The position numbers were made by a program, and so were the translations under genes. A stretch of DNA of 64,000 nt from Ursus arctos (taxonomy: Eukaryota; Chordata; Mammalia; Carnivora; Ursidae), in NCBI RefSeq assembly GCF_023065955.2, contig NW_026622874.1, positions 84,218,917 to 84,282,916 of the forward strand. The letters run 5' to 3'. The notes under the pieces were generated by a model. That model saw nothing but the letters and a program-made list of their open reading frames with translations. It did no database searches and was not told where the DNA came from. Shown here one piece after another: positions 12,068 to 21,701 of this stretch; the stretch's first letter is position 1; every line of letters begins with the position of its first letter.

Positions 12068-12313
12068 AAAAAAGATTTTATTTATTTGACACAGAGAGAG
12101 AAAGTGCACAAGCAGGGGGAGAGGCAGAGGCAGAGGGAGAGGGAGAGGGAGAGGGAGAGGGAGAGGGAGAGGGAGAGGGAGAGGGAGAGGGAGAGGGAGA
12201 AGCAGGCTCCCCACTAAGCAGGGAGCCCTATAAGGGGCTTGATCCCAGGACCCCTGAGAACATGACCTGAGCCAAAGGCAGACACTTAACTGACTGAGCC
12301 ACTCAGGTGCCCC
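12068..12313 (-). repeat. CAN SINE with expanded GGGAGA array
   Basis: Normal SINE ends, flanked by ACCTGATTTTTTT duplications. The internal GA-rich tract has grown into about 11 GGGAGA units at 12134-12200, making the element about 50 bp longer than its neighbours. Confidence 0.95.
12134..12200 (+). repeat. (GGGAGA)n hexanucleotide array
   Basis: About 11 nearly perfect units with regularly spaced G-triplets inside the SINE. Confidence 0.95.
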
Positions 12314-12322
12314 ACCTGATTT

Positions 12323-12346
12323 TTTTTTTTTTAAGATTTTATTTTT
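12323..12346 (-). repeat. Host CAN SINE (short form), first part
   Basis: T-run plus AAGATTTTATTTTT. The rest lies at 12548-12638, split by the inserted + strand SINE. Confidence 0.88.
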
Positions 12347-12532
12347 GGGGTGCCTGGGTTGCTTAGTTGGTTAAGCGTTGGATTCTTGATTTCAGCTCAG
12401 ATCATGATCTCAGGGTCCTGAAATCAAGCCCTGCCTTGGGCTCCGTGCTGGGCGTTGAGCCTGTCTAAGATTCTCTCTCTCGGTCCTTCCCTCTGCCCCT
12501 ATCCCCTCTCTCTGGCTCTGTCTCTTAAAAAA
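12347..12532 (+). repeat. CAN SINE nested inside another SINE
   Basis: GGGGTGCCTGGGTTGCTTAG head to CTCTGTCTCTTAAAA tail. The duplicated AAGATTTTATTTTT / AAGATATTTTATTTTT shows insertion into the tail of the opposite-strand host SINE. Confidence 0.92.
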
Positions 12533-12547
12533 AGATATTTTATTTTT

Positions 12548-12638
12548 CAAGTAATCTCTACACCCAATGTGGGGCTCAAACTTACAACCTCAAGATCAAG
12601 AGTCACATGCTCCACCAACTGAATCAGCCAGGGACCCC
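12548..12638 (-). repeat. Host CAN SINE (short form), second part
   Basis: CAAGTAATCTCTACACCCAA to GAATCAGCCAGGGACCCC, continuing the element begun at 12323. Confidence 0.88.
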
Positions 12639-13569
12639 TACAAACCTCGTTTTCTTAATTGTGTGTATGTGTGTTTTAACATGCTCATGGTATAAAAATG
12701 AAACAAAACAAAAAAGCCAGATACGTTAAGAGAAGAAAATTAAAATCCTCATAATACCAACAGTTAACATTTTGGTGCATATGCTTTAGGACTTTCTGTG
12801 CATTCATTCATTTATTCATTAACTTATTTATTACGCATCTCCCTCAGAACTGGGCAGTGAAGTAAGGTTTTTTGTTTTTGTTTTTGTTTTTTTAATGGGA
12901 GAGATTTGGGCATGTTTTAAAGCCAGTGGAAAGAAAGACCTAGTTTAGAAAGAGGAAAATGGGATGATCCTTAGAGTGAGGTTTCTGAGAAGGAATGGAT
13001 TTTAAGCAGGAAAGGAGGGATCGTCTTTTGATTAGAAAAAAACAAAAAACAACAACAACAACAAAAACGCGTTTTGAGAGGACGGAAGGAAGAGCCACAT
13101 ATACACACGAACACATGTATCTAATTGTATCTACATGTAAGTATATTGCTGTATTTGCCTGTAGGTATGTATGAATCTCCCACAGACACTTAGGTAGATA
13201 TTTTTACTTTACTACACGTATGTATCGTATTGTATCTATATGTTCCCTACCATGGGACCGAGTTTGGAACCCGCTTTTTCACTTACTCTATTGTAACCAC
13301 TTTCCCCCACGCCGTTACTTTTCCTCCCCATCATTTTTGCAGTACCCTAACGCCCGCCAGTAGTTCAGTTTTTAAAGCCATCTCAGTGTTGGACATTTTG
13401 GCCGTTTACAATTTTTCACCGTTATCGTTGCCGCAACTTAACATGTTGACGGTGAAATATTTGTAGATATCCAGGATTGTTTTCGGAACAGAAATTCATG
13501 CCAGTGGAATTGCTGAGTCAAACGGTCTGCAAAATTCGGTGGATAAAAATCGCTTTTAAGCCTCATAGT
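12639..13569. other. Unassigned upstream flank
   Basis: Low-complexity pieces only: TTTTTG repeats (12868-12893) and an AAC-rich stretch (13037-13070). GC content rises towards the CpG island. No gene seen. Confidence 0.5.
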
Positions 13570-13660
13570 CCGCCTCAGGTATGCATTCTTTACCTGAGGA
13601 GGAAGCAGAGGAGCAGCGAGGTTAAATAACTGGCCCAAGGTCAAAAATAATTACAAGTGG
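13570..13660 (-). repeat. MIR fragment
   Basis: 'ctttacctgaggaggaag...gaggttaaataactggcccaaggtca' is an antisense MIR core ending at the edge of the CpG island. Confidence 0.75.
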
Positions 13661-13834
13661 CGGATTTCAAAAGCCGCGCGGGCTCATCTTGCTGCGGCAG
13701 GGGTAGAATTTGCGGCTTAGCCTTTCCCTCCACCCCCCCACCCCCCCACCCCCCCGCCTTGGTGTGCTTCGGTGGGGGAGGGGCCGGGCGGCAGGGAAGG
13801 AAACTTGTGTCGCAGCAAAGAAGGAGGAGGAGGA

Positions 13835-13853
13835 GGGGCGGGACTCCAATCGG
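13835..13853 (+). promoter_or_regulatory. GC box plus CCAAT box
   Basis: GGGGCGGG (Sp/KLF type) is followed three bases later by CCAATCGG, an exact NF-Y consensus (CCAATCRG). The pair lies about 415 bp upstream of the TNRC6A start codon. Motif matches only; occupancy is not shown. Confidence 0.55.
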
Positions 13854-14031
13854 ATCGCAGCCGGCCGCGGCGACAGAGGCTGGGCCCGGGGCTCGGCGGG
13901 CCCCCCAGCCGCTGTGCGGGGCGCCTCTGAGGCGGTGACCCCCGCCTTCTCAGGGAGGTCCGGCCGCTGGCCGCGAGCCGCACCCGGGTGGTTGCCAAGG
14001 GCCTGCCCCGGCTGCGGGGTTAGTTGCTAGG

Positions 14032-14043
14032 GCCTCCATCTTG
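14032..14043 (-). promoter_or_regulatory. YY1-like motif
   Basis: The minus strand reads CAAGATGGAGGC, one base from the YY1 core AAGATGGCGGC. A second partial match lies on the + strand at the upstream ATG (GAAAATGGCGCT, 14160-14171). Confidence 0.4.
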
Positions 14044-14092
14044 AGGCCGGTGGCCGCGGCGCCCCCGGAAGGGGTTGCCGAACAGGGCATTC

Positions 14093-14101
14093 ACTTCCGG
14101 T
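14093..14101 (-). promoter_or_regulatory. ETS/GABP site
   Basis: The minus strand reads ACCGGAAGT, a full ETS-family consensus often found at or near starts of CpG-island promoters. It sits just upstream of the GGC repeat and about 70 bp upstream of the upstream ATG. Confidence 0.5.
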
Positions 14102-14110
14102 CTGGGGCCT

Positions 14111-14150
14111 GCGGCGGCGGCGGTGGCGGCGGCGGCGGCGGCGGCAGCGG
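14111..14150 (+). repeat. Interrupted GGC triplet repeat in the leader
   Basis: About 13 GCG units with one GTG interruption after the fourth and one GCA near the 3' end. It lies between the ETS site and the upstream ATG, so it is probably in the 5'UTR if transcription starts upstream of it. Confidence 0.9.
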
Positions 14151-14163
14151 GTCGGTGTAGAAA

Positions 14164-14217
14164 ATGGCGCTGGTGCAGCGGCTCGGGCCTCTCCCCGCGG
14201 CGCTGCGGAGGGCTTGA
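14164..14217 (+). promoter_or_regulatory. Upstream ORF, 17 codons
   Basis: ATG to TGA, encoding MALVQRLGPLPAALRRA, ending 51 bases before the TNRC6A ATG. Its start context (gaaaATGg) has A at -3 and G at +4, stronger than that of the main start. If it lies in the mature leader, scanning ribosomes should often translate it and reinitiate, lowering TNRC6A output. Conservation was not tested. Confidence 0.55.
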
Positions 14218-14268
14218 GGCTCGCGAGCCTCACTCGCCGCGCCCCACTTGCTCGTGCACTTTACACAC

Positions 14269-14273
14269 ATGAG
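14269..14273 (+). CDS. TNRC6A: TNRC6A coding exon 1 (start codon, partial exon)
   Basis: First five coding bases (ATG AG) of TNRC6A, the GW182 scaffold that binds Argonaute in P-bodies and recruits the CCR4-NOT and PAN2-PAN3 deadenylases for miRNA silencing. The ATG is followed at once by the donor GTGAGTG at 14274. ATGAG joined to exon 2 gives M-R-E-L-E-A-K, the start of known TNRC6A. Only the coding part is given: the exon continues upstream as 5'UTR in the CpG island, and the transcription start cannot be read from sequence. The start-codon context (cacacATGA) has C at -3 and A at +4, so it is weak, unlike the upstream ATG at 14164. Codon 2 (AG|A) is split by the intron (phase 2). The start is chosen because the downstream reading matches the known protein. 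Confidence 0.93.
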
Positions 14274-14641
14274 GTGAGTGGGGCGGGGGCCTCCCTCAGG
14301 GCGGGAGGAGCCTGGGGCGCTGCCGCAGGGCCCGCTGCTGCGGGCGGCGGCAGCGGCGGCGGCGGCGGGCGTCCCCGAGACCTCGGGCCCCGGCGGGGGG
14401 GTGCGGGGGCGCCGCTGCGGAGGCCGGGCTGGAGGCCCGGAGGGGACGCGCTGCGCCGCTGGGGCCGGGCCGGGGGCTGTGGCTCGCCCGCACAGCCTGC
14501 CCGCAGTCCGGGCTGCAGCCCCGCAGCTTTGTGAGCACCCCCGGGCTCCCCTCCCCTCCCCCATCCGCCCCGGCGCGAGCCTCTGCCGCAGCAGCTCCGT
14601 TTTCACGCGCATCTCTCTCTCTCTTTTCTTTTCTCTTGCAG
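14274..14641 (+). other. TNRC6A: TNRC6A intron 1 (368 bp, GC-rich)
   Basis: Short GT-AG intron lying inside the CpG island, from GTGAGTG at 14274 to CTTGCAG at 14641. It contains a second GGC/GCA triplet stretch (about 14337-14371), several G-runs (for example around 14391-14407) and a pyrimidine-rich 3' end. Long open frames on both strands here reflect high GC content. Confidence 0.9.
14337..14371 (+). repeat. GGC-rich triplet stretch in intron 1
   Basis: Imperfect GGC/GCA/GCG repeats, shorter and more interrupted than the leader repeat. Confidence 0.75.
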
Positions 14642-14689
14642 AGAATTGGAAGCTAAAGCTACCAAAGACGTAGAAAGGAATCTTAGCAG
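14642..14689 (+). CDS. TNRC6A: TNRC6A coding exon 2
   Basis: A 48-nt exon encoding the end of codon 2 through most of codon 18 (peptide RELEAKATKDVERNLSR). It is preceded by a strong pyrimidine tract (TCTCTCTCTCTTTTCTTTTCTCTTGCAG, ending 14641) and followed by the near-consensus donor CAG|GTAAGA at 14690. Intron 1 is only 368 bp and lies in the CpG island. The exon enters and leaves in phase 2 and is a multiple of three, so skipping it would keep the frame and join Met-Arg directly to Asp19. The peptide is charged and probably helical, ahead of the Lys/Glu-rich stretch in exon 3. Identification rests on a residue-by-residue match with TNRC6A as remembered. Confidence 0.95.
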
Positions 14690-14699
14690 GTAAGATGGG

Positions 14700-16150
14700 C
14701 GAGCTTCCGTCTGTCGCCCCATTAATCGTGTATTTCCACTCTGGTTCGCCCTTTCTGGGTTTAGAAGTTCCCCCGTGTCATTTTCTTTTCGCACGCAGGG
14801 AATAGACATTCGGGAAAGGAGGCCAGAGGGAATACTGGATGGAGGGATTGCGGGGAGATGCGTAATTACGCGTGTGTTCTTTTCTTTGGGGAAAGAAAAA
14901 ACAGTGAAAAGCAATTCTTGTAAACTTAGTTAAAGCATTCTCACCCTTTTAGAATTTAATTAGGGGACTTGTGCATTAATTACTATTGTAAATGGTTGCA
15001 GGCATTGTGTGACTCATGATTGAGGCGGCCCTTATGGCGGGCTGTCAAACTGTTTTGGCTTCCCCGTTATTACTTTGTAACTCAAATTGTTGCCTTTATA
15101 AGAAGATACTATGTTCGCATTTTTTTCTCCCAACACATTGTAGTCAGGCAGATTCTGTTGCACTGGAAACAGTTTTGCCCTTGAACTTTACCGAGCATAA
15201 ACTGCGTTTTGTTTTCTTTTGAAACTACATTGGTGTCTATGTTCGGTGTGTGCTCTTTTTATCAACTGGTAAAATAATTAAAAATCTGTTCCCCATAAGT
15301 GGTTATCGTTTCTACTGGGCCTGAGTGTTTTTGCCCTGGTAACTTAAATCATCACCACAAAGGGAGTTTTTTGGTTTTTAAACGTTGCCTTTATGGAAAC
15401 GTTTAGCTTTAGTGAGCTGTAATTGCTTAAAGCATCAGAGCATTGCACTGTATTTAACTCTTTTTCAAATTCATTTTCTTACGGTCTTCCTTTGTTGGCC
15501 GTTTTCTTTTGAATCATATGGGGAGACTCAGAGAAACTTCTAGATGAACCTTATCAGTGAGCAGCTTTCTTTTTCACTTGGACAGGATAAAATAAAATCT
15601 CTCCTATCTCAGGTCTTAATGTAGTTTGTCCTTGACGATTGTAAGTTTTAGGTTTATGGTGAGGTTAATATCACTCCGTTCAAATCATGTGAATATTTTT
15701 TCACCGTATAAAATCATCCCAAATTGCCAGTCTTTTGAGGTTTATAGATATTAATCTGTTAAGGTGATAGTTAAAAAATCTTTTCAGTGGGTGAAGGTTG
15801 GGCATCATTGGCTTATCAAATAAGAAATTTTCTTACAATTATCATTTCTTTCAATTATGGGGACTGGTTCAAGGAAATTAAGCCTGACATCACTGATTAA
15901 ACAACTGTTCTTTGGGCATTTAATAAGTTTTGTTGGCAAAAGCTTTTTAAAAATGTTAAGATACAAGACCATTAAAGAAAACAGGTTGAATTTTCAGCGG
16001 CAGAAAGGAGGTTGGAGTCTATTTCTCCCCCCATTTTTGCTTTGTCAGGTGACTATATCAGTATAATTTCTGTGGAGGTTTTCTGGGGCTTAATTAAAAA
16101 TTGCCTCTACCACAGGTATAATTTTCATATGCTGTTATAGTGGGAGAGAA
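14700..16150 (+). other. Repeat-poor start of intron 2
   Basis: About 1.4 kb after exon 2 with no recognised SINE, L1 or MIR. Such stretches beside CpG islands often hold regulatory sequence, but no specific site was identified. Confidence 0.45.
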
Positions 16151-16154
16151 CTTA

Positions 16155-16270
16155 GAGTGTCTATATCGGTTATGTATCAGAGTTTGAATCCCAGCGCTGC
16201 CACTTAGTATGACCTTGACTCTTGGCAAATCACTTAGCCTCTTTGTGTGTAACCTATAAAATGAGAGGTT
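16155..16270 (+). repeat. MIR fragment
   Basis: 'gagtttgaatcccagcgctgccactta...ggcaaatcacttagcctc'. Confidence 0.85.
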
Positions 16271-16784
16271 TGGGCCAGTCAGTTCCCAAGGTGTGTGAGG
16301 CCCCTTGGGTTGTGTTAAAAAGGAGTTAAGTGTCGTCCCTGGCCACAGAGAGAACGTACAGTCTGGTAGGAAGATTGTCATGTGTACATAAATAACTAAT
16401 ACAAGGTAGATGGTGTAGAGGTTAAATTACCATCTCATTCCATACTTGAGGCTGCTTCTGCAGTTGGTAATCAGGCATAAAAAGGAAGAGCAATTATTAA
16501 GGAGGTTACAGGGCAGTGTATCAGGACTGTGAGAGAGTAGCATTGCCTAAAGGTTAAAAGGTTCCAAGGAGGGAGACATGTGATTAGGTGGGCAGATGCT
16601 TTCCTTCAACTCCGTCTCTAGCTCTGTGCTTCCTTTTTCCCAAATAAGGAGAGTGTGTATGTCTTGAAGCATTTATGCTTTCCTCAGGAAATCAAGGCGT
16701 TATTCTGTATTCCTTTAGCAAACATTTCTTGAGCATCTTCTATGTTCCAAATGCAAGGCTAGGCTCTTGGGAGGGGAAGAACAG

Positions 16785-16990
16785 AAGTAGCTAAGTGTAC
16801 TGAATGCTTACTGTCTGCCTGGCACATTCTTCGGAAGACTTTGCATGGACTCCTCCGATCTCTGGATCACTGTGTGAGGTAGGTACTATTATTCCTGTTT
16901 TACAAATGAAGACTTTGAGGCACAAAGAGGTTAAGTAACTTTCAGGAGTCCACATCACTGGTACTGGAGGAGCTGTCAGGCTTCGGATCA
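16785..16990 (-). repeat. MIR fragment
   Basis: 'tgcttactgtctgcctggcac...gttttacaaatgaagactttgaggcacaaagaggttaagtaac'. Confidence 0.88.
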
Positions 16991-17091
16991 TATTGTATCG
17001 TCTCTTACTAGAGGCATGGTTCTTCATCTTGAAAAATTTGAAAATATCTTTGAGGAGGCAGAACCCACAGGTACATTTGATACTTCTAGAT

Positions 17092-17284
17092 CAGAGTTTC
17101 TTAACCTGGGCTCTGTTGACATTTTGGACCAGCTAATTGGATCGTGAGGTCTGCCCTGTGCCTTGTGGGATGGTCAGCAGCATCTGCCTGTAGCACTCCC
17201 CGCCCAGTCGTGACATTCAGAAATGTCTTCAGATATTGCCAAATGTTCTCTGGGGGATAAAATCACTCCCAGTTGAGAACCGTC
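17092..17284 (-). mobile_element. MER20-like hAT element, near full length
   Basis: Starts CAGAGTTTCTTAACCTGG and ends AGTTGAGAACCGTC, the inverted terminal sequences expected for this nonautonomous hAT-Charlie family. The internal 'attgccaaatgttctctggggga' matches MER20 antisense as recalled. Confidence 0.75.
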
Positions 17285-17683
17285 ATTCTAGATCTTCATA
17301 TTCCCAGAATATAACCAAATGTATGAACTTCTAATGTCAAATATTTAAATGTTAAATTAATTTTTACATGTTTTAATACCATGGAAATCCACATCCTATT
17401 GCGTGGGCCCCTAGTTTGAACCCTCTAGTTTCTGAATGTCAGAGTTGTGTTGCCATTCTCCTTTCCCTCTGCTGAGTGGCAAATCCTCAAGACAGTGTGC
17501 CAGGTAGCCAGTGCCAGTTAAACTTGGCACAAGAGAAATTTAGTTTACTACCCGGGGTAAGCATTATTTCTTAATTCACTGTTGGCCATTAAAATTGTCA
17601 CTTTATGTCAGTATCATGGGCATTCAAAAGAGGGAACTGTGATATCTAGATGGGGGTGGTCACCACTGGAACTGAACTTTAAT

Positions 17684-17877
17684 TTTTTCAAAAAAGATTT
17701 TATTTATTTGAGACAGAGAGAGAGAGAGAGTGCACAAGCGTGGGGGGAGCAGAAGGAGAGGGAGAAGCAGACTCCCCGCTGAGCAGGGTGCCTGATGTGG
17801 GACTCGATCCCAGGACCCCGAGATCATGACCTGAGCCAAAGGCAGACGCTTAACTGATTCATCCACCCAGGCACCCC
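17684..17877 (-). repeat. CAN SINE (long form)
   Basis: Flanked by GGAACTGAACTTTAA and AGAACTAAACTTTAA. Ends CACCCAGGCACCCC. Confidence 0.94.
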
Positions 17878-18047
17878 TAGAACTAAACTTTAAAGGATGA
17901 AATCAATTTTGAAAGGCAGAGAAAAGGGCAGTGTAAGAAGAATAGAATTAATGGCACAAAAGTCAGGAAGTACAGGGAATTTTGAAATAGCAATGGGCAG
18001 TTTGGTTGGATTGGCACAGAAGAGCAGGGGCAGACGCTGAGGTTCTT

Positions 18048-18251
18048 TTTTTTTTTTTTTTATAAGATTTTATTTATTTATTCAACAGAGATAGAGACAG
18101 CCAGTGAGAGAGGGAACACAAGCAGAGGGAGTGGGAGAGGAAGAAGCAGGCTCATAGCAGAGGAGCCTGATGTGGGGCTCGATCCCATAATGCCAGGATC
18201 ACGCCCTGAGCCGAAGGCAGACGCTTAACCACTGTGCCACCCAGGCGCCCC
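18048..18251 (-). repeat. CAN SINE, young arctoid-type
   Basis: Perfect 16-bp duplication AGACGCTGAGGTTCTT on both sides, a long T-run, and the CCAGTGAGAGAGGGAACACA core of the young subfamily. Confidence 0.97.
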
Positions 18252-18654
18252 AGACGCTGAGGTTCTTGAATATTAGGTGGAGGATTTCTGGCATAGATCT
18301 TTTCGGTAGTATGGAGCTATTACGTGCTCTTGGGTAGGGTAGTGTGATATGCTAGAGTAAGGCAGGTGTTGATGAAGACCTGAATTACAGTGGTGGGGGA
18401 AAAGAGCTGAGAGTGGGAGATACTGAGGAAGTGAAATCTGGGATTTGGCAGCTAACTAAGCTGGGATTAGTTGTGAGAGGGGTCTAAACACCATCTTGGG
18501 TGAATGCGAGATTGACCCAGCCTCTGAACTGAAGAGGGGGCAGAACAGAAATAGGAGTTTGGTGAGAGAAGATGGTAAGTGACATTTTCTAGTTGTAAAA
18601 AAATCTAAGGCAACTGATCTAATTTTAAAAAATATTTTGGAGGCCAAAGCCATA

Positions 18655-18830
18655 GAATCATTCAGTATTTAGAGCTGGACCATGACATCAGAGAGACCGG
18701 CCAGTATTCTGATCTCTTCCATTTTACAAATGAGAAAGCTATGGTTAAGACATCCAGTAACTCAGTCAAGGTTATATTCTCTCAAGTGACAGAGCTGGGA
18801 TTCCAACAGGCCTTTTGACTCTAATACTGA
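18655..18830 (-). repeat. MIR-family fragment
   Basis: 'ttagagctggaccatgacatcagagag...ttttacaaatgagaaagctatgg...agtgacagagctgggattc'. Confidence 0.7.
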
Positions 18831-19685
18831 GGTCTCGCAAATGTACAATATTGTATTTTATATTGCACAAGAGAAAAATAACTTTGATTTCTTCTTTCTT
18901 TCTGAAAATGTTAGAACGCTTATCTTAATGTATTTTGTGCCCATTCTGGTAATTAATTTATTACTATAACATAGGGTATATTGTCTAACGTAAAAGTTAC
19001 ACACTTCATGTTAGCTGATTCTTTTTCCCCCAAACCAACTATTAAACACTTACATCATTTAAGAAAAATTATTAAAGATGCTGTAATGTCATATAATGTA
19101 GCATTTAAACTGGGACATGGTTATCTGAGGCCCTTTTGCCTGGGACAGGTGCTAAATAAGAGAAGACTAGGGACAGCAGGAATAAACCAGAGTGTTAGGT
19201 TTTGCTAGGTACGGTGGGCCCTACACCTGCAATTCATCAACGTATATCTGAAAAAAAAGTTATCTTCCAGTTTGTTAAGCTTCTCTGTTGCCTTCCTGTG
19301 GTACGGTTTGTAGGCCAACAAATTCATATTGGTAGGTTTCTTTCTAGCCTAATTTGGCAGCTATGTGGTAAGTCAATTGATAGAATAAATGAATCACAAA
19401 CTGTAAGCTTAATTTAAAAATGCGTAACAACCCTCTGTGGAAAATTTAAATATGAACATCATTAAAAAGTCTGAATGCCACTCTGTAACCTCTTGTGCTT
19501 TTGGCATCTGAAGTCTGCAAGTATAAATTTAAGTCCCTTACAGTTCTGTTTTCTGACAACCTCAGAAGTATTGCCCGTGATTGGAGAGACTAAAATAGAA
19601 CGTGCTGTATGTTTTCTGCTCAGACTGACTATGACAGTCTCTCACTCAAAGTCAAGAAAATGTCCTCCCATTTAAAATTTTTTAA
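18831..19685 (+). other. Unassigned intron 2 sequence
   Basis: No convincing repeat or exon recognised. Confidence 0.4.
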
Positions 19686-19689
19686 AAAT

Positions 19690-20215
19690 AATTCTAACCT
19701 TCGGCAAAATAGCAAGAATAAGGCGGTGAACACCTGTATCTCTCCCCAGGTTTGCCGAATATTAGTATTTTGCCATATCGTTTTATCATGCCAGTTCATC
19801 CCTAAGTAAAGCCAACACGCATCTCCTGAGAACAAGGGTATTCTGTATAACAATCACATTATCACGCACGGGTAAGTTTAACTTTGTCACAATGCCTTTC
19901 TTTCAATATTCAAATTTTCCCAACCATCCCAGTAATGTCTTTTTAAATATGTTGGTTTTTTTCTCCCTTCACTCCCTAACCCGGGGTTGCTTTTAGTTGT
20001 CTATAATTTCCCTACATCAGGAGCAGCCCCTTGCCCTTTTCTTCCCCTTTCATGGCATTGACATTTTGGAATAGTCCAGACTAGTAGTTACAGGCTTCAG
20101 TTTGGATTTTTCTGATGGTTTCTGTAGGATTAGAGTCAGTGAAACCTTTTTGGCAGGAATAGTGCATAGGTGATGTACTCTCAGGACATCACATTGGGCT
20201 CCTTCTCCCACCATT
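19690..20215 (-). repeat. Antisense L1ME-type 3'UTR
   Basis: 'cacctgtatctctccccaggtttgccgaatattagtattttgccat' and 'gacatcacattgggctcc' follow the order of an old L1 3'UTR in antisense. Confidence 0.6.
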
Positions 20216-21495
20216 TTTGAGCAAATTAGCTGAAAGTGGACCCAGTACTTTTACTTTCGTGCTCGCTCTGTCTCTTTCATTTTTGGACGTGCCAACAATT
20301 AGGTCAAACTGAGATATAATTTTAAATAGTTGAGGTTGCAGTAATTACAAGTCTTCATGTTTAAACTGATCTCTTGTAACGATTGCACTTTTTGAAGGGT
20401 CATTCTGAAAGTAGCTTCCTAATTGTTAGACATAAAAGTTGCTTGTTTTCAACTTTCAGCACTGATAAACTGATAACCTGGGTAAGAAAATGAAACATAG
20501 GGCTTGGGCTTGTGATCTGCCTCCTGAAAAAGGATGCCAGCAGAATGGAGATTCTCTTCTCATGGTGGATTCCACACAGGGATACGGATGGTGTGAAGTA
20601 GTTTGAAAAATTGAATGTGTGCTTTAAAAAAAAAGATGGTCCTTAGCATTTATCAGGTTTCAAAGGGTCGTGGCTCCCCGAAGAGTAAGCAACAATGTGT
20701 TACAGGGAGGATATCAGGAGCTGAATAGCGGCAACAAAAAGGGGGATTTTAAGATTTGAAGAGAGAAAGTAACGTTCGATAAAGGCGTAGTTTCTCTCTT
20801 AAAAAAAAAAAAAGACCCATGGAAATAAATATAGTTTAAATTTCCTATGAAGGTGGTCTTATTTTAAAGTTGATTTGCATACTCTGGGTGTGTGAGTTGG
20901 CTATGAAGCAGAAATCCTAGCCTTTCTACTCTTCTAACTAGGGAAGAGCATTTTGAATCTGCAGCAGTATGTTGGACGCCGATGACTCAGCTGACTTCCC
21001 GCTTCAGATGGAATGTTCACAACAGATTGAAACCCGGTTAAGGAATTTTATACTTTGAACCCTACAAGATATTTTCTGCAAACAGCGATTGATTGGATTT
21101 GGTATAATAACCAACAAGATTAAACCGAGTCACTTGTTTTGCTGTTCTTACTAGGGGTTTTGAGTCAGCTAGCATTTACTGAGCAGCTTGCTGCAGTGAT
21201 AATTGAATATTTTTATAATTTTGACATCTGTGTTTTGTTGACTTTGGTCTTTTCTCATTCTTTTGAAGTATCCCTCTAAAACACAAGGAACTAGTACTAT
21301 GTGGTGCTCAGATACACACTGCTTTTATATGTGTTTTTAAGCATTACTTCACTGTCTGTAATTGACCATACAAAGGATGCCAGAGAGAAAGGTTTTGCTT
21401 AGTATTCTGCTTGTGAAGCTTTAGGTGATACGAGACATCTGCGTGTGTGAGATTCTTGCCATGTAAAGATAGGAAGAGGCATCAAGTGCATCCTC
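20216..21495 (+). other. Unassigned intron 2 sequence
   Basis: Nothing recognised beyond short A-runs at about 20627 and 20802. Confidence 0.4.
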
Positions 21496-21513
21496 TACAC
21501 TGCTGCAACTTTT

Positions 21514-21701
21514 TCTTTTTAAGGTTTTATTTATTTGAGAGAGAGAGCATGAGAGATAGAGCATGAGCAGGGGGAGAGGGAGAGGGAGAAGCAGACTCCC
21601 CACTGAGCAGGGAGCCTGATGCGGGACTCAGTCCCAGGACCCTGGGATCATGACCTGAGCCGAAGGCAGACGCTTAACCCACTGAGCCACCCAGGCGCCC
21701 C
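21514..21701 (-). repeat. CAN SINE (long form)
   Basis: Flanked by TACACTGCTGCAACTT and TACACTGATACAACTT. Confidence 0.95.

Larger units (their letters stand above)
13660..14620 (+). promoter_or_regulatory. TNRC6A: CpG-island promoter and leader of TNRC6A
   Basis: An abrupt shift from AT-rich sequence to dense CpG, with no TATA box seen and no interspersed repeat inside. Candidate sites in order: GC box GGGGCGGG (13835-13842), NF-Y type CCAATCGG (13846-13853), a YY1-like element on the minus strand (14032-14043), and an ETS/GABP-type ACTTCCGGT (14093-14101). This is the usual layout of a broad housekeeping promoter. Initiation is probably between the CCAAT box and 14164, but that is inference. 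A divergent transcript is possible, but no gene on the minus strand is supported. Confidence 0.88.

Noticed and set aside
14091..14612. 173-codon minus-strand open frame and other long frames in the CpG island
   Set aside because: High GC content removes stops in all frames. Composition is Pro/Arg/Ala-rich low complexity, and no family is recognisable.
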